From: Cyclina sinensis
Lineage: Eukaryota > Mollusca > Bivalvia > Venerida > Veneridae
DNA: 64,000 bases
NCBI GenBank assembly: GCA_012932295.1
Contig: JAAONU010000014.1
Location: 39,602,770-39,666,769 of the forward strand
Direction: 5' to 3'
Made by a program: the position numbers and the translations under genes. Positions within the stretch are counted from its first letter, which is position 1. Each line of letters begins with the position of its first letter. This document shows positions 33,400 to 45,522 of this stretch, piece after piece. Below the pieces are notes generated by a model. The model made no database searches and was not told the origin of the DNA. It saw only the letters and a list, made by a program, of their open reading frames with translations.

Positions 33400-33835
33400 T
33401 GTTACTTGCAGTGTCTGCGTCGGTGTTGGCATCAGCTGCGGCGTCCCATTTTGCTTGTCCGGGGCATAACTCTAAAAGTGCTGGAGGTATCAACATGGAA
33501 CTTAATAGCTGAATAGATCTCATTGTGGAGAGGTGCAGTGCCAAAGAACCATAACTGTCTTTTGCATAACTCTTGACCTAATGCCTTTTGTAATTTTTCA
33601 TACTTAATTCTTGTCCGGGGCATAACTCAAAAGGTATATCAGATATCAACTTGAAATTTCATAGGTGAACAGATCTCATTGTGGGGAGGTGCAGTGCTCC
33701 AAAACCATAACTACATTTCTCACAATTGTTTAGTTATTGCCCTTTGTACTTTTTCATACTTAATTCTTGTCCGGGGCCTATAAATTCCCCCATTCCATAG
33801 AAAAAAGTTAAATAACAGGTATGCTATCGTCAAAA
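33400..33835 (+). mobile_element. Tandem-core repeat element, copy B
   Basis: A second, shorter copy of the family at 31,060-33,175. It has a TGCGTCGGTGTTGGC tract, CCCATTTTGCTTGTCC, about two core units, then CCCCCATTCCATAG and TATGCTATCGTCA. Same orientation as copy A. Confidence 0.75.
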
Positions 33836-34502
33836 CCCAGAATGAAGTCATCGAGAGGGGTTATTATGAGGAGGAAAAAAAACCTTGTTTTCCAATGGAT
33901 GAAAAACAAAGGTTGAAAAAAAGAGGTGTGTTGTTTCCTGCATATAATTTATACTTTATTCCAGATTTCATTTAACTGTGTAAATCTTACACGTTAAATT
34001 TGCTTTCCCACCTGCCTGTAAGAATTTAGGAGAATTGTCTATTCTACACACATAATTAATTAATTATATTACATTAATATTTCTTTCGACCGTTCAAAAA
34101 TAGACAAGTTATAAAAACGGTTAAGGGCTAGAGACAAAAATATGTAAAATCCCCACCTTGAAGAATACACTGAAATAAAATTTTAATGTTTATATGCTTA
34201 ATGTTTATAAACTAAATGATAAATCATTCGCTCACATGCAGTGTAAATGCAGTGTAAATACTTCAATTGAATCTTTCCTGTATTGACTACCGGAATACAT
34301 TTACCACATGTCTAAATTTAAAACCAAGGACGTGTTATTCTCATTTTTTTCAAGTTGCATGATTTATGTGCAGATAGTGTTTCTAGAGTATATTGATTGG
34401 ACTAAAAACAACAGATTTAATGCGCAACAGTAATAAGTTTCTAAAATGAAATAAAGGTTATGTGAATTTCTCTCTGCATGGTAAGATACGTTGTAATTTA
34501 AA
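33836..34502 (+). promoter_or_regulatory. Upstream region of the propeller-like gene
   Basis: AT-rich unique-looking sequence ahead of the ATG at 34,503. No clear TATA box or upstream exon was found. Promoter content is inferred from position only. Confidence 0.3.
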
Positions 34503-35471
34503 ATGGCTTCCGGAAGTAAATCATATATAACTTTGACACCAAAGCTTGTTGCTTCTTTTGAGATGCCTGATGATTACAGAGCAATGGGAATTGCCACTGT
34601 TGGCGGAAGTAAGGCATGGGTTATGATTTTTAACTTACCGATGGTCTGCCTTGTTGATTCTACAGGACATATCTATCAAACAAGATACGCTGTTGAAGAA
34701 ATGAGAAAAATGCGGGAGAAAAATGCAACGGGAAGTATGTATGAGGAAGCGAAAAGCAATCTCCTCTTCGGCGAAGATATCGCAGCAGACGATAAAGGCA
34801 ACTGTTTTATTACAATCTCTAAGAACATGGACCCAAGTGTGAAACTAATTCATCAATCAGGCACTGTTTCAACAGTTATTTCTGGTTTAAAAGACCAAGT
34901 CGACGGCATAGCATACATCTCCGAATCAAAAGGCAAGGGCAGAGTGCTTTTTGGATACCATACGAAAGGGTTGCATTCAATAAAGTGGCCCAAAGGGTTT
35001 ATGTCACGGGTGATATCTCCTAATGCATCTGAAGTATTTTTCTTTGAAAGTATGTTTCCATTAAGTGTCAGTGTTGACAAAAACTCTGATATGATTTGTG
35101 TGGGCGATTTGAGTAGCAAAGTTTTCGTCATCAACAGGGAAGGACACAAGGTAGCCGAATATGTACCGGAAGACAAAGACAAATTTTTACCGGATTGTGT
35201 GGTATTTGACCACACCGGCTGCATAATTGTTTTAAATAATAACAAAAATGTCAATTCAGTAATTCGATTGACACCTGATGGTCAACAAGTTCAAACCCTT
35301 TTCCCAGAAATTAATGAAAAATCAAAACTTTGTGGAGGGTGTAAAAAGTTGAAAATACCAAAATGCAAAGAATGTAAAGAAAAAGTGCGGATTTTAGCAA
35401 TTGGCGTAGACGGTGATAACTTGTGGGTTTCTCGGTCTTCTGGAGAGGTTGAGATTTACAGACTTCTTTGA
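34503..35471 (+). CDS. Intronless beta-propeller-like protein (NHL/TRIM C-terminus type)
   Basis: A single 322-codon frame starts MASGSKSYITLTPKLVASF. The sequence reads as repeated four-strand blades, each with a turn such as VDSTGHIY, ADDKGNCFITIS, VDKNSDMICVGDLSSK, FDHTGCIIVLNN or VDGDNLWVSRSSGE. This is the pattern of the C-terminal NHL-like propeller of the TRIM2/3/56-type proteins expanded in bivalves. There is no RING, B-box or coiled coil, so as it stands it is a propeller-only protein. A CGGC...CKEC cluster with intervening lysines (residues about 280-297) sits in a loop before the last blade and could bind a metal. AATAAA follows at 35544-35549. Family assignment is by pattern and is moderate; the frame itself is well supported by length and composition. 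Confidence 0.72.
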   Translation: MASGSKSYITLTPKLVASFEMPDDYRAMGIATVGGSKAWVMIFNLPMVCLVDSTGHIYQTRYAVEEMRKMREKNATGSMYEEAKSNLLFGEDIAADDKGNCFITISKNMDPSVKLIHQSGTVSTVISGLKDQVDGIAYISESKGKGRVLFGYHTKGLHSIKWPKGFMSRVISPNASEVFFFESMFPLSVSVDKNSDMICVGDLSSKVFVINREGHKVAEYVPEDKDKFLPDCVVFDHTGCIIVLNNNKNVNSVIRLTPDGQQVQTLFPEINEKSKLCGGCKKLKIPKCKECKEKVRILAIGVDGDNLWVSRSSGEVEIYRLL

Positions 35472-35543
35472 GATAGAAAGGCATTCAGGATACCAAAAAC
35501 AATATGGTCAACCATATTTCTGAAGATGTACTATATTCATAGT

Positions 35544-35549
35544 AATAAA
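35544..35549 (+). terminator. Polyadenylation signal AATAAA for the propeller-like gene
   Basis: A canonical AATAAA 73 bp past the stop of the 322-codon frame. Bases 35,550-36,490 then hold AT-rich spacer with no further feature. Confidence 0.5.
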
Positions 35550-36496
35550 TGACTGGTCCTTTTGTAAGTGTTGTCTCGGGACGGGTTAATATCTGTCTGA
35601 ATTTCTTGCTGCTCGCAAGATCCAAAACAAATCTAAAACATATTCACAGTGTAACTAAACTAAATTATCTTTACTTAGTAAACTATTAGTTTCCTAGCTA
35701 AGCATATAACGGAAGTGGTATAAGAAATAATAAAAAGGTAATGTAGAAAAGAGTGCTTGCAGCTACAGTTCAGTTAATGAAATACTGGTTTCATTTATCT
35801 CCCGAGGAGAAAAAAAAATGCAAATAATAAATCATACGTTATTTTAATCTTGTATATACATAGCCTGTATTTCAGTACAGTTATACAAATGTATATGTAT
35901 ATTCTCGCTAAAACATGTTCTTGTTATTCTTTGAAGAGTATAGTTTTATAATATTTTTATTTAATCATTCCTTAAGATGTTTCATTCTTACAGCACCAGT
36001 CCATCTCATTAACGAATTGTCCATCTATCCTGTTTGTATGACACAAAATTAAGCCGAGATACAGCATCCATAGTCTAGAAGATTTTCGCATGCAGTGATG
36101 ACATGAGCCCTCTAACTTTGGAAGTATTATTATCTATAGTTAGGAAAAATGTTAGGACACTTTTTGTTTAAAAATCTCAGTCATATTTAGTTGTTAGAGT
36201 TAAAAATGAACCTTGTTTTCAGCGTGCCGGACTTTAACCGGAAATGATTAATCCTCGTGTATATGTGCATCATGGAAAAGATTTATTATATTTAAGAATT
36301 GATGACACTATACTATCATGCGTTATAGATAGGCACTTTTCTTAAACAATAAATTACCTGATTAAATAATTATTTTCTATAGAGGTTTTCAGTCATTTCT
36401 TACATGTGACCAAGAAATAAGTAACGATTAAAATTATCTAACTACAGCGTCATCTTTTCTGTAAATGTTTGCCCGCCACTGTACATGTTGCTTTTG

Positions 36497-37539
36497 TTAC
36501 AATTTATACAACAAGGTTTTTGGAATAATCTTTCTAATATGAATGGCTCTTGGCGTGTAGTGTTTCGCCCAAACATTGAACCAGTTTCGCACAGTAAATA
36601 GATACTTTCTTTTGTCCCGTAGCTCTCTCCTGCTGGCGAATTCTGCGCATGCGCGTTTTATCAAAGCTGAAAACAGTACATCTGATTGGGAACATTTCTT
36701 CAAATTACCGTAACTATCCAAAAGCTGGGGATTCACATTGTCCATGAAATATTGGGAATTAGGAATATAAACAGCATCTTCAGCGTCTTCGGAACGCTCG
36801 CCTTTATAGAAGAAAGGGGAGTTTGTACTATTATCTTTCTTCCTTTTTCGCAAATCTGACGCTGACAAATTGTTATAATTCATATACAGATTTGTCAAAA
36901 AACCACCCCCGGCTGCGTCAAACGCACTATGAAATCTACTAAGCTCTTGCAAACTTAATAGTATTCCCTTAAAGAACGGGTGTTTTGGTCGACAAAGCAT
37001 GACAGTTGAGCTAATTACGACCTCGAATTTATACAGAAAGGCGGCATGTTCAAAAGGTTCCGTTGGTATTATGCAACCGTACTTTTTTGTAGCAATGTCT
37101 AATGGTCGTATGTTATCCACGTCAATATCTGCAGTGAATCCGCCGTATTCATACAGAGTTACGTAACGTATCATGGTTGACTTCTTTTCGTTGTCGTCAG
37201 GACTATTTCCAAGACTATCAAAAGTTTCCAACAAATATGGGTGATGCTTCTTTATCAGCTCGCGTCCGGTTTTAAACGACCAGAATCTAAATTCCCACTT
37301 TGGGTTGTGTAAATAAAATGACCTCACCAAATGTACAAAGCCAAACGGTATGGTATTGTTTTTGAAAACTTGATGTATGATGTGAGGTATTTTTGGTTTA
37401 CCGAACCGTACAGTTGGAAATTCCATTTCAGCATTTGACTGAAAAATGAGATGCTGGTTATTCGATGATAATAGTGGTTTAGGGCCGAATTGTCTATTTC
37501 TCTGTACTCTAATAAATGATGTTTCTCCAAACTCGTCCT
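36497..37539 (-). CDS. GT32-family glycosyltransferase, copy 1 (catalytic exon)
   Basis: A large exon opens after a strong acceptor (TTTTTTCAG) at 37540 and runs in frame to a stop, about 347 residues, entered in phase 1. It reads through HLIFQSNAEMEFP, KPKIPHIIHQVFKN, NPKWEFRFWSFKTGREL, then YEYGGFTADIDVDNIRPLD with an intact DXD. A C-terminal block with YKGERSEDAEDAVYIPNSQY and KRACAEFASRRELRDKRKY follows. The IPxIIHQ and GGxxADxD motifs define the Gly_transf_sug/GT32 family (OCH1- and SUR1-like sugar transferases of the secretory pathway). I find no anchor exon between 37,540 and copy 2, although copies 3-5 have one. A short MHDFFQ-GTAAGT unit near 37,612 is in the wrong phase. Donor and acceptor sugars are unknown. 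Confidence 0.85.
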
Positions 37540-38664
37540 CTGAAAAAAGTAGACAAAAAGCGAATATTGTGATTTCTGTTTATAAGCAACGGGTTGGATC
37601 GGACGACTTACCTGAAAAAAATCATGCACTCAAAAATTCATAAACGAGGTAGCACATTTATTGGAATAACATTACATCTCACAATTTTAACAATGTTTGT
37701 GTATTCTATTTAAAAAATTCCAATGTTGCTTTTTGAGAACTGTTAGTGTACGAGTTGCAAATCACTTTAAAATCAGTTTAAACGGACGTACCCTAAAATT
37801 TTCCGAAAAAAAACCCTGAATATGTATTTTTTCTATTTATTCTTTTAAAGCTGAAAAATAGTTGTTAAATATATTTAAAAGAATTCTTTTAGGCATAATA
37901 GCTAAATTATACTGAGTCAGAGAATTTTACTTGTTTCAAATGACTATCCACCCAGAAATGGTACAGTAACAACACTCTAAAAAAACCTGATTTATACAAT
38001 TTACATAATTGTGTTCAAAAGTTTTGCCTAACACCTTGAAACTGGGAAATAATTTATGCAATATTCACATTTACGTGGTATTTAAGGCATGCCTCTTTAC
38101 ATCACACGTTTTTCTCCTGACTAAAGATACACTTCATGAACCAACAAGATAAAATTTGTTCTTTTTTTTTTTAAGTAATTTGAAACGGCCGCGTAAAAAG
38201 GACATTGTGTGTTAAGATAAAATGTTTAAAGGAAACACAGGAAATGGTTGCCATACACCAGCAAAAAAAGTTTTTAAAGTGAGATTCACTTTTTATCATA
38301 AGTTTTAGACTTAATATGACAACAGTACTTTGCTGATAATGCAGGACAGCCATACCTGCTTATTTCAGACAAACGAAAAAGCTTGTTTATGAGTGAACGT
38401 TATTAGTGCGTAAAATGTACTAGTTTTCTGTACTAAGACAACAAAATAAAATATTGAACTCATTTAAGTTGCTACAATATCAAATGATCATCAATCATGA
38501 GACAAAAATATAATCCTTTAAAACAGATTTTATGGTGTTCTTCAACTAAAAATCTAGATTTTTATGCAAGTACGCCAGTTGATATTTTTTTATCGTTTCT
38601 GACCTATTTCAAATAAAAAAAGTTTATTCTATGTATATCTTGTTCTAAAAGTCCTAGTAGTATA

Positions 38665-39707
38665 TCACTCATAGAAAATAATTTTTGGAACAATCTTTTT
38701 TATATGAATTTTTCGAGATGTGTATTGTTTTGTCCAGGGACTATCCAAAAGCCTTCCTGTAAACGTGTATTTTTGTTTGTCCCTCAGTTCCACCCGACTG
38801 GCAAACTCCGCGCATGCGCGTTTTATCAAGTTCGCCTGGAGTGTATCACCTTTGGAGCATTCTTTAAGGTTAGTACCTTCATCGTTCAACAAATAGTGGT
38901 TTATGTCCCCCATGAAATATTGAGAATTGGGAATATAAACTGCGTCATCATCGTCCTCTGCGCGCTCGCCCTTGTAAAAAAATGGCGAATTAGAACTAAA
39001 ATCTGTTTTCGTCTTTCGTAAATCAGACGCTGTCAAATTGTTGTAATCCAGAAACATTTGCGTCAAGAGTCCTCCACCGTTTTCATCAAACGCATTTTTA
39101 CTACTTTCTATAAATTCTAATGTATCGAGTACTTTCTGTAAAAAAGGGTGTTTTGGGCGACTAAGGAGGATAGAGGAACTTAGAATGACTTCAAACTTAT
39201 AGATAAGAGCACTGTGCTCAAACGGTTCCGTAGGAATAATACAACTATACTTCATTGTTGTAACATCCAAAGGTCTTCTGTTGTACACATCTAGGTCGGC
39301 GGATACTCCGCCATACGCGTATAATACCACATACCGTATCATATTTGATTTCTTTTCATTATCCTCTTCATTATCTCCCCAGCCGTCAAATCGCTGTAAC
39401 AAGGCCGGGTGATTTTGTTTTATTAGCTCCCTTCCGGTTTTAAATGTCCAGAAATGGAATTCCCATTCGGGGTTTTGCACATAAAACGACCTCACTTTCT
39501 GAGCAAAACTATATGGTATACTGTAGTTTTTATAAACCCAGTGCACTTTATGCGGTATTTTTGGTTTTCCAAACGGAATAGTTGGAAATTCTGCCTCCTC
39601 ATTAGGCTGAAAAATGAGTTGTTTTTCCTCTGCTGAGAGAAGTGGTTTTGGTGCACCTTTCTGGTAAGCATCCCTTCCTGAATGCATGGTTTCTTCGAAC
39701 TGCCTTT
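38665..39707 (-). CDS. GT32-family glycosyltransferase, copy 2 (catalytic exon)
   Basis: An exon entered in phase 1 after TTTTTACAG at 39708, 1,043 nt to the stop, the same length as copy 1. It has QLIFQPNEEAEFP, KPKIPHKVHWVYKN (HKVHW in place of HIIHQ), NPEWEFHFWTFKTGREL, YAYGGVSADLDVYNRRPLD with intact DXD, the ERAEDDDDAVYIPNSQYF block and KRACAEFASRVELRDKQKY. It is closely related to copy 1. No type II membrane exon is visible between it and copy 3, so its 5' exon is either missed, lost or shared with the exon at 43,894-44,008. A frame extending to an upstream ATG at 39,729 exists, but the acceptor makes that start unlikely. Confidence 0.85.
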
Positions 39708-41475
39708 CTGTAAAAACACAATTATTCACAAGGCAAATTTGATATCAAATACAAACGTATACTTTTTTTTATTTGTCCCGTTGTCATATGGAAAACCTTA
39801 AAAAGTTGAAACTGAAATCCCTGTCGAAATGTATGAAATAAAGCATTTTAAAGGCATTATTTACTAGTTACGTCTTAAGATGAAGGATTGCAATTTACAG
39901 TTAAAAATTTAGTTTTTACTCTGTAAATACTCAGTCAAAACAATTGTTTTATATCTAAGTTGGAATACATTTCAAAACAAACTCGAAGAAAGGTGAAGCA
40001 TATATATTTAGAGTCATTTTCTTCATTTTGGTAGGATAACAATTTAATTCAGTTGCGTCGAAGAAATTTATCGGAAAAAAAAGAAAACAAAATGCTAAAT
40101 AAATTACATTAACATCACGTACTCTGCTTCAGTATGTAGGACAAACACGCCTGATATTTCAACAACTTTTACTGTGTTATTTCTAGAACGATTTTAAAAT
40201 CAGCATCTTAATACATTTCCGTAAGGACATCCTATTTAGTTTCTTTACTGGCAAAATCAATCTGCAAGACATGCTTTTCTCCTCACTTTTAGAGAAGGGA
40301 TATTCTCTTCAGGTTTTTTTTCTTTTTTTTTTTGTGTGCAAAACTTAAGTTTGCCATGCCTCCAATAGTATCTGTCCAACATTTAATTCGAACGGATCAA
40401 TTTAACATTTATAGGAGCAATCTTATCAACTGAACGTCAGAGAAGGCCTTGGTCAAAGTGTATGGATATGTACTCTGATCATGGCGTGCACTGGTCACAA
40501 AGGCATAAATCATTTCAGACAGCGTATGGGAGTAAGTAAATAGAAGAGCTAAAGGAAGAAAGATTTAGGTTTTACTAACACAGTATGAGCCTTTGTAGTT
40601 ATTTGATCGTTGAAAAGCGGTTAGTCTTATCCCTAAAAAGTTACGGGTATTATATGTTAAAGCAATGAATGCAGAATTTGAACTTACATTTTATTACCTT
40701 TCTGGGGTTTCCTATTTTATTTATTTTCAGTCATTGTGAAATGTAGATTTATATAATACAATTAATAATAATTCATGCAAAAGAAATATATTTTTAATAT
40801 CTTTTTAGCACAAAATTTAATGAAAAATGAAAAAAAATCATGGATCAAAAGGTAAGTAAAAATGGAAAATATATGTCTCTGTATATTCCTATGTTAAGTT
40901 GGCTTCCTTGTTCAAATATAAGATTTTTTTTCAATTAATACATTTCATTCTCGATTTTTAATCTCCAAATTCCCCCTTTTTTACATTGTTTGTATTATAA
41001 GGAAACACAATAAGGCAAAAGACTGACTGCACGTGACATACATAAGGTCAATGTTTCACGCTTGCTCTCTGGTTACAGCATCAGCTTTAATCTTTGTTAA
41101 AATGCAATATTGCTCTTTTATTCCCTAACAAAAAAAGTTAAACTGTTAAAAAATACTTCCAGATCCTCAAATAAAAACATACTGCACTATATTTAGCGTT
41201 TTGTTGTTATTGTTGTTGTTGTTTTCTCAGTTGACTGTGCAAAATAATATTTTATATCACTGTTTTGTTATCTACGATTTCTTGTTAAAATACTGTACGT
41301 TTTTTTCAAGTATATATATTTCTAGATTTTTTTACATGACAGTACATATCACCACTTCCTTGAAGACTGCTTGTGTATCAAATTTACAAATGTTCTATTA
41401 TATGCCAACATTATTCTAACGTCTAAATAAGTTTGAAGATTGACAATTTAATGTTGTAAATCGAAGGCTGTATTC

Positions 41476-44008
41476 TCATTTGTAGAAAATAATTTTCGGG
41501 GCGATCTTTTTAATATGTACTACTCTTGACGTGTAATGTCTATCCCATATACGGTAAAACATCCGCGTAGTGAATTCATATTTCTGCTTTTCACGTAGTT
41601 CCTTGCGGCTGAGAAATTCTGCACAAGCACGTTTTACTATATACGCTTGGAGAGCAGTCGACTTACAGGGTTTTAAGTTACCCTCCTTGTCTATAAATGC
41701 TCGATGAATTTCGTCATTGAAATATTGAGTGTTAGGAACGTACACGGCGTCCTCATCGTCTTCAGAACGTTCGCCCCTATAGCAATACGGTGAGTTAGAT
41801 TTATCGTCCGTCTTTCTTTTTTGGATATCGGTCATTGTCAGATTGTTGTAGCTGAAAAAGACATTCGTCAACTTTCCTGCTCCTACAGCCTCGAACGCAT
41901 CATTTTCTTTTTTAATATGTTTCATATGATTAAGTAGTAATCCGAAAAATGGATGTTTGGGTCGACAAAACAGAACTTTTGCACTAAGGATAAAGTCAAA
42001 GTTAAACTGGAAGACACTGTGTTCAAACGGTTCCGCTGGAAGAATACAACCATACTTCATCGTTGCCACATCTAATGGACGTCTAGAGGCAACATCCATT
42101 TCTGCCGTAAATCCACCATATTCATACATAACAACGTTACGTATCATGCCGGCTTTCTTTGCTTTCCCGTCTATGGTGTCATTAAAAAGGTCGAAATACT
42201 TCAACAAATATGGATGAGTGTCCTCTATCAGTTTACGTCCCATTTTAAATGTCCAGAATCTAAATTCCCAATTAGGATTGTTCATATAATACGATCGTAC
42301 TATTTTGACGAAAGTAAATGGTATGGTAGCGTTTTGCCAGACCACGTGTATTATATGTGGTATCTTTGGTTTCCCGTACCATACAGTTGGAAACTCTTTC
42401 TCTATGTTAGACTGAAACAGAAGATGTTTGTCCTCGGGTGATACAAGTGGTTTAGGCTCAAGATGGTCGCGGACCTCCATGTCCGAGTACAGGGCGTTTT
42501 CATACTCTAACTCTGAAAGAAACAGATAAATTTTCTTGCAAAGATGAATACTTTTGCTGTATTTTGTTGTTAGTTTTTTTCGGGAGAAGCACGTGTTCGT
42601 ACATACAGATGTCTCCAAATATATTTTCTTCCTTTCTTTTTCAATAAATTTGAGTCATGATGAAGCAATCTTTAAGTGCACAGTTCACAACTGAAATTTG
42701 TTCAGTTACAATACAACTCCTTTTATCTTAATTGGATTCATGTAGAGCGTGTTGAAACTAAACCGAATATGAGCTGTTGTTTCCTTGGTTGCATGTTTTA
42801 GTATAAAAGCTGTGCTACTTATGTTGCTTACAGAGTATTTGAATACTTACAGGTACAGTGATAATCACATTGTAAAGAAATTTACTCGTGGTTTTTCAGC
42901 TTCAGCTAAACTCTCATCAATCAAGCACATATCAAAGAGTTATTAAGATTGCAAGTAATTTGCATATCCACTTGTCAGGAGAAAAGCATGTGTGTTTGCG
43001 AAAACTGATTTTCGTCAGTTTGAGTTAAAAGTGTTTCAGTTTCAAAAATGTTTGATAAATGTCTTTTTTCTGAGTTGCTGATTTTCACAAGGAAAAAACT
43101 GAAGATACTGTACAAAAGAAAATGTGTAAAGAAAATATAGATATTTTTTAATTTCATGCAACTATTTCAAATGATGACGACACAATGCAATAATGTTTTT
43201 GTGTGATCATGACATATTCAATTTTAAGCAATTGAGAGAAAAGTATCTTTGTAGTTCCAAGGGACGGATGATCTAAACTAATAAAAAGCAGACATCAAAT
43301 ATTTACTGTGACAAAACTTCCGGAAAATGCTGTCACAATGATTACGACATTAAATTTGATACATTCCTTTGCGTTTGAACTTTTGATACTACCAAGAAAG
43401 CCAGGGCAAACTTTGAAAAATATTCGAATACATATATTCGTCCGTGATAATGTGTTTTTCATTGCCCATTTATCAAAACTTCTCATTGTTAACTCAGACA
43501 ATTTTCTCTCAGATACAAAAGAAAAAAAACATACAAGTCAAAATTTGAGCAAAAAATACACCCTGTAACAGTTTTTGGTCGTCTTTTGGCGAAAATAATT
43601 ATAAGATCTAACACTCAGTCTGCTACTCAATTCAGTTGAGATTCCCTCTGCTTACTCTTCAAGTTGAAAATCAAATAAAGGTGTTCCGAATATAAGATTT
43701 GAATTAACGATCCGATTATTGTTGTCATTCGGAACATTTCTTTGCAAAGTTACCATTTCTCCTTATTGAAAAGCAATCACGATACATTCAAACTTAATTC
43801 AGTTACAATGATAAACCCGGTACTCTGTGTAAGTTTCGCCAAAAGTTAGCCGTATAATTGGGCGAAAAATTCAGTAAAATCTATAGCACTCACCTATGTC
43901 CTCCATTAAATTTTCTATCCTGAAGTATTGATAAACATAGTATATGAATAGACAGCTAACTATAGAAATTAAAATCACGTTTTGTGCAAGACCTCTTCTG
44001 AGATTCAT
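41476..44008 (-). CDS. GT32-family glycosyltransferase, copy 3 (anchor plus catalytic exon)
   Basis: Two exons, 44008-43894 and 42512-41476, join in phase 1 to 383 aa. Exon 1 encodes MNLRRGLAQN, then a membrane span (VILISIVSCLFIYYVYQYF) and IENLMEDI, a typical type II Golgi anchor. Exon 2 continues ELEYENALYSD, then KPKIPHIIHVVWQN, NPNWEFRFWTFKMGRKL and YEYGGFTAEMDVASRRPLD. The DXD first position is Glu (E175-M-D177), a conservative change that may alter metal binding. The C-terminal YRGERSEDDEDAVYVPNTQY and KRACAEFLSRKELREKQKY blocks are intact. A longer in-frame reading to 42,618 runs into intron sequence and is rejected because of the TTTCAG acceptor. Confidence 0.88.
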
Positions 44009-44822
44009 GATTGTTCTTTCTTAATTTTGTGTGAATCTTTAGCAAAACTTTAAATTTAAAAAGATGGTTTTGATAATGTTTATCTTTTCCTTGTATGTAT
44101 GTAAAGAATTAGACTTTTAACCTCAACTTAAACAAGAGTTACTGTTATTTTTTATTGAATTAAATATTTTCGGGCTAACAACATTACTGCGCATTTTCTG
44201 TTCATTTCCTTAAACCTGTCAATAATCATTTGCCATTAATGTTTTAAATACCATATAAAAAAGTTATTGATCGACTGATCGATATAAAGATGTCTATTTA
44301 CTTCATAGGATAAAGACTTTATATTTTATATTTAATTTTGCGAAACACATGGTTCAGCATTTTCAAGGCAAGGAGGCTTAGAAAATGAAAATATTGCCGT
44401 ACAAAAACATGAACTGAACTTAATTAAGTGTACATTCTTACATATCTTATAAATGATAACTTTCATAGTGGCTAGGTAGGTCTTATTAAAAATGCTAAAA
44501 TATTCTCCAAGTGAGGAATCATATTTAGTGATCATATATCTTGATTCAGGTCTGTTCAGTTCAGCTCAATCATAGAACAATAACGATAACCCTCCTGGGT
44601 TCAAAACATCTCATCAAAATGAAAGCGTTAGGCCTAGGTCTGGTTATCCTTACAAAAACTGAAATGTGCGTTTTTTGTGTGTATAATGGCAGTATAGATC
44701 TTAAGTATTTCTTATCAAAGATGGAAAAATATATTACTAGGCCCATAATAACATCTGCGTCTCTCACCAGAGTAAAATTTGATCTTTATGAGTAAGTGCT
44801 ACTAGTAGTTCTTTTCAAGATA

Positions 44823-45240
44823 TTCAGTTATATGTACAAGACAAAATATTCAGTTATTTGTACAAGATAAAATATTCAATAATATGTACAAGACAAATTA
44901 TTCAATTATTTGTACAAGACAAAATATTCAATTATATGCTCAAGACAAATTATTCAATTATATGTACAAGATAAAATATTCAATAATATGTACCAGACAA
45001 AATATTCAGTTATATGTACAAGACAAATTATTTAAAAATATGTACATGACAAAATATTCAATTATATGTACACGACAAATTATTCAATAATATGTACCAG
45101 ACAAAATGTTCAATTATATGTACAAGACAAATTATTCAATTATATGTACAAGGCAAATTATTCAATAATATGTACAAGACAAAATATTCAATTTTATGTA
45201 CAAGACAAAATATTCAATTATATGTACAAGACAAATTATT
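44823..45240. repeat. 26-bp minisatellite, about 16 units
   Basis: The unit TGTACAAGACAAAATATTCA plus six bases (AATTATA variants) repeats head to tail with alternating AAAATATT and AAATTATT variants. The open frames over it are repeat artefacts. It lies between the copy 3 promoter side and the tandem prokineticin-like gene. Confidence 0.9.
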
Positions 45241-45522
45241 TAACGAGTGACAGTATCTCTGAGGTAACCGCGTATCTATTGTAGTACAGCAAGAAAACAT
45301 CATAAACATGTAAGTGTGGTGAGCAGAAAAATCTCTAGTAAAAGGAGAACATAGGCAAAACTTATTCTGGTGTACTGACTGATTCTAAACTCGTTTTCTT
45401 TAATATGTTTAATTTCGAATATTTGTCAAAGACAGTCTTGCTTATCTTTGGCCTTGAGGTCGAAACACCAACAAAACGTGTGCTACGTGAGACATTTGTA
45501 TCAGATAAAAGAAACTGTAAAC

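Noticed and set aside
38171..38353. Possible membrane-anchor exon for glycosyltransferase copy 1
   Set aside because: The frame has no 18-20 residue hydrophobic span followed by a phase 1 donor.
42513..42618. Alternative N-terminus of glycosyltransferase copy 3 reading to an upstream Met at 42,618
   Set aside because: It reads straight through a strong polypyrimidine-TTTCAG acceptor, and the anchor exon at 43,894-44,008 joins in the right phase.
44884..45284. Two overlapping repeat-rich open frames
   Set aside because: They are translations of the 26-bp minisatellite.
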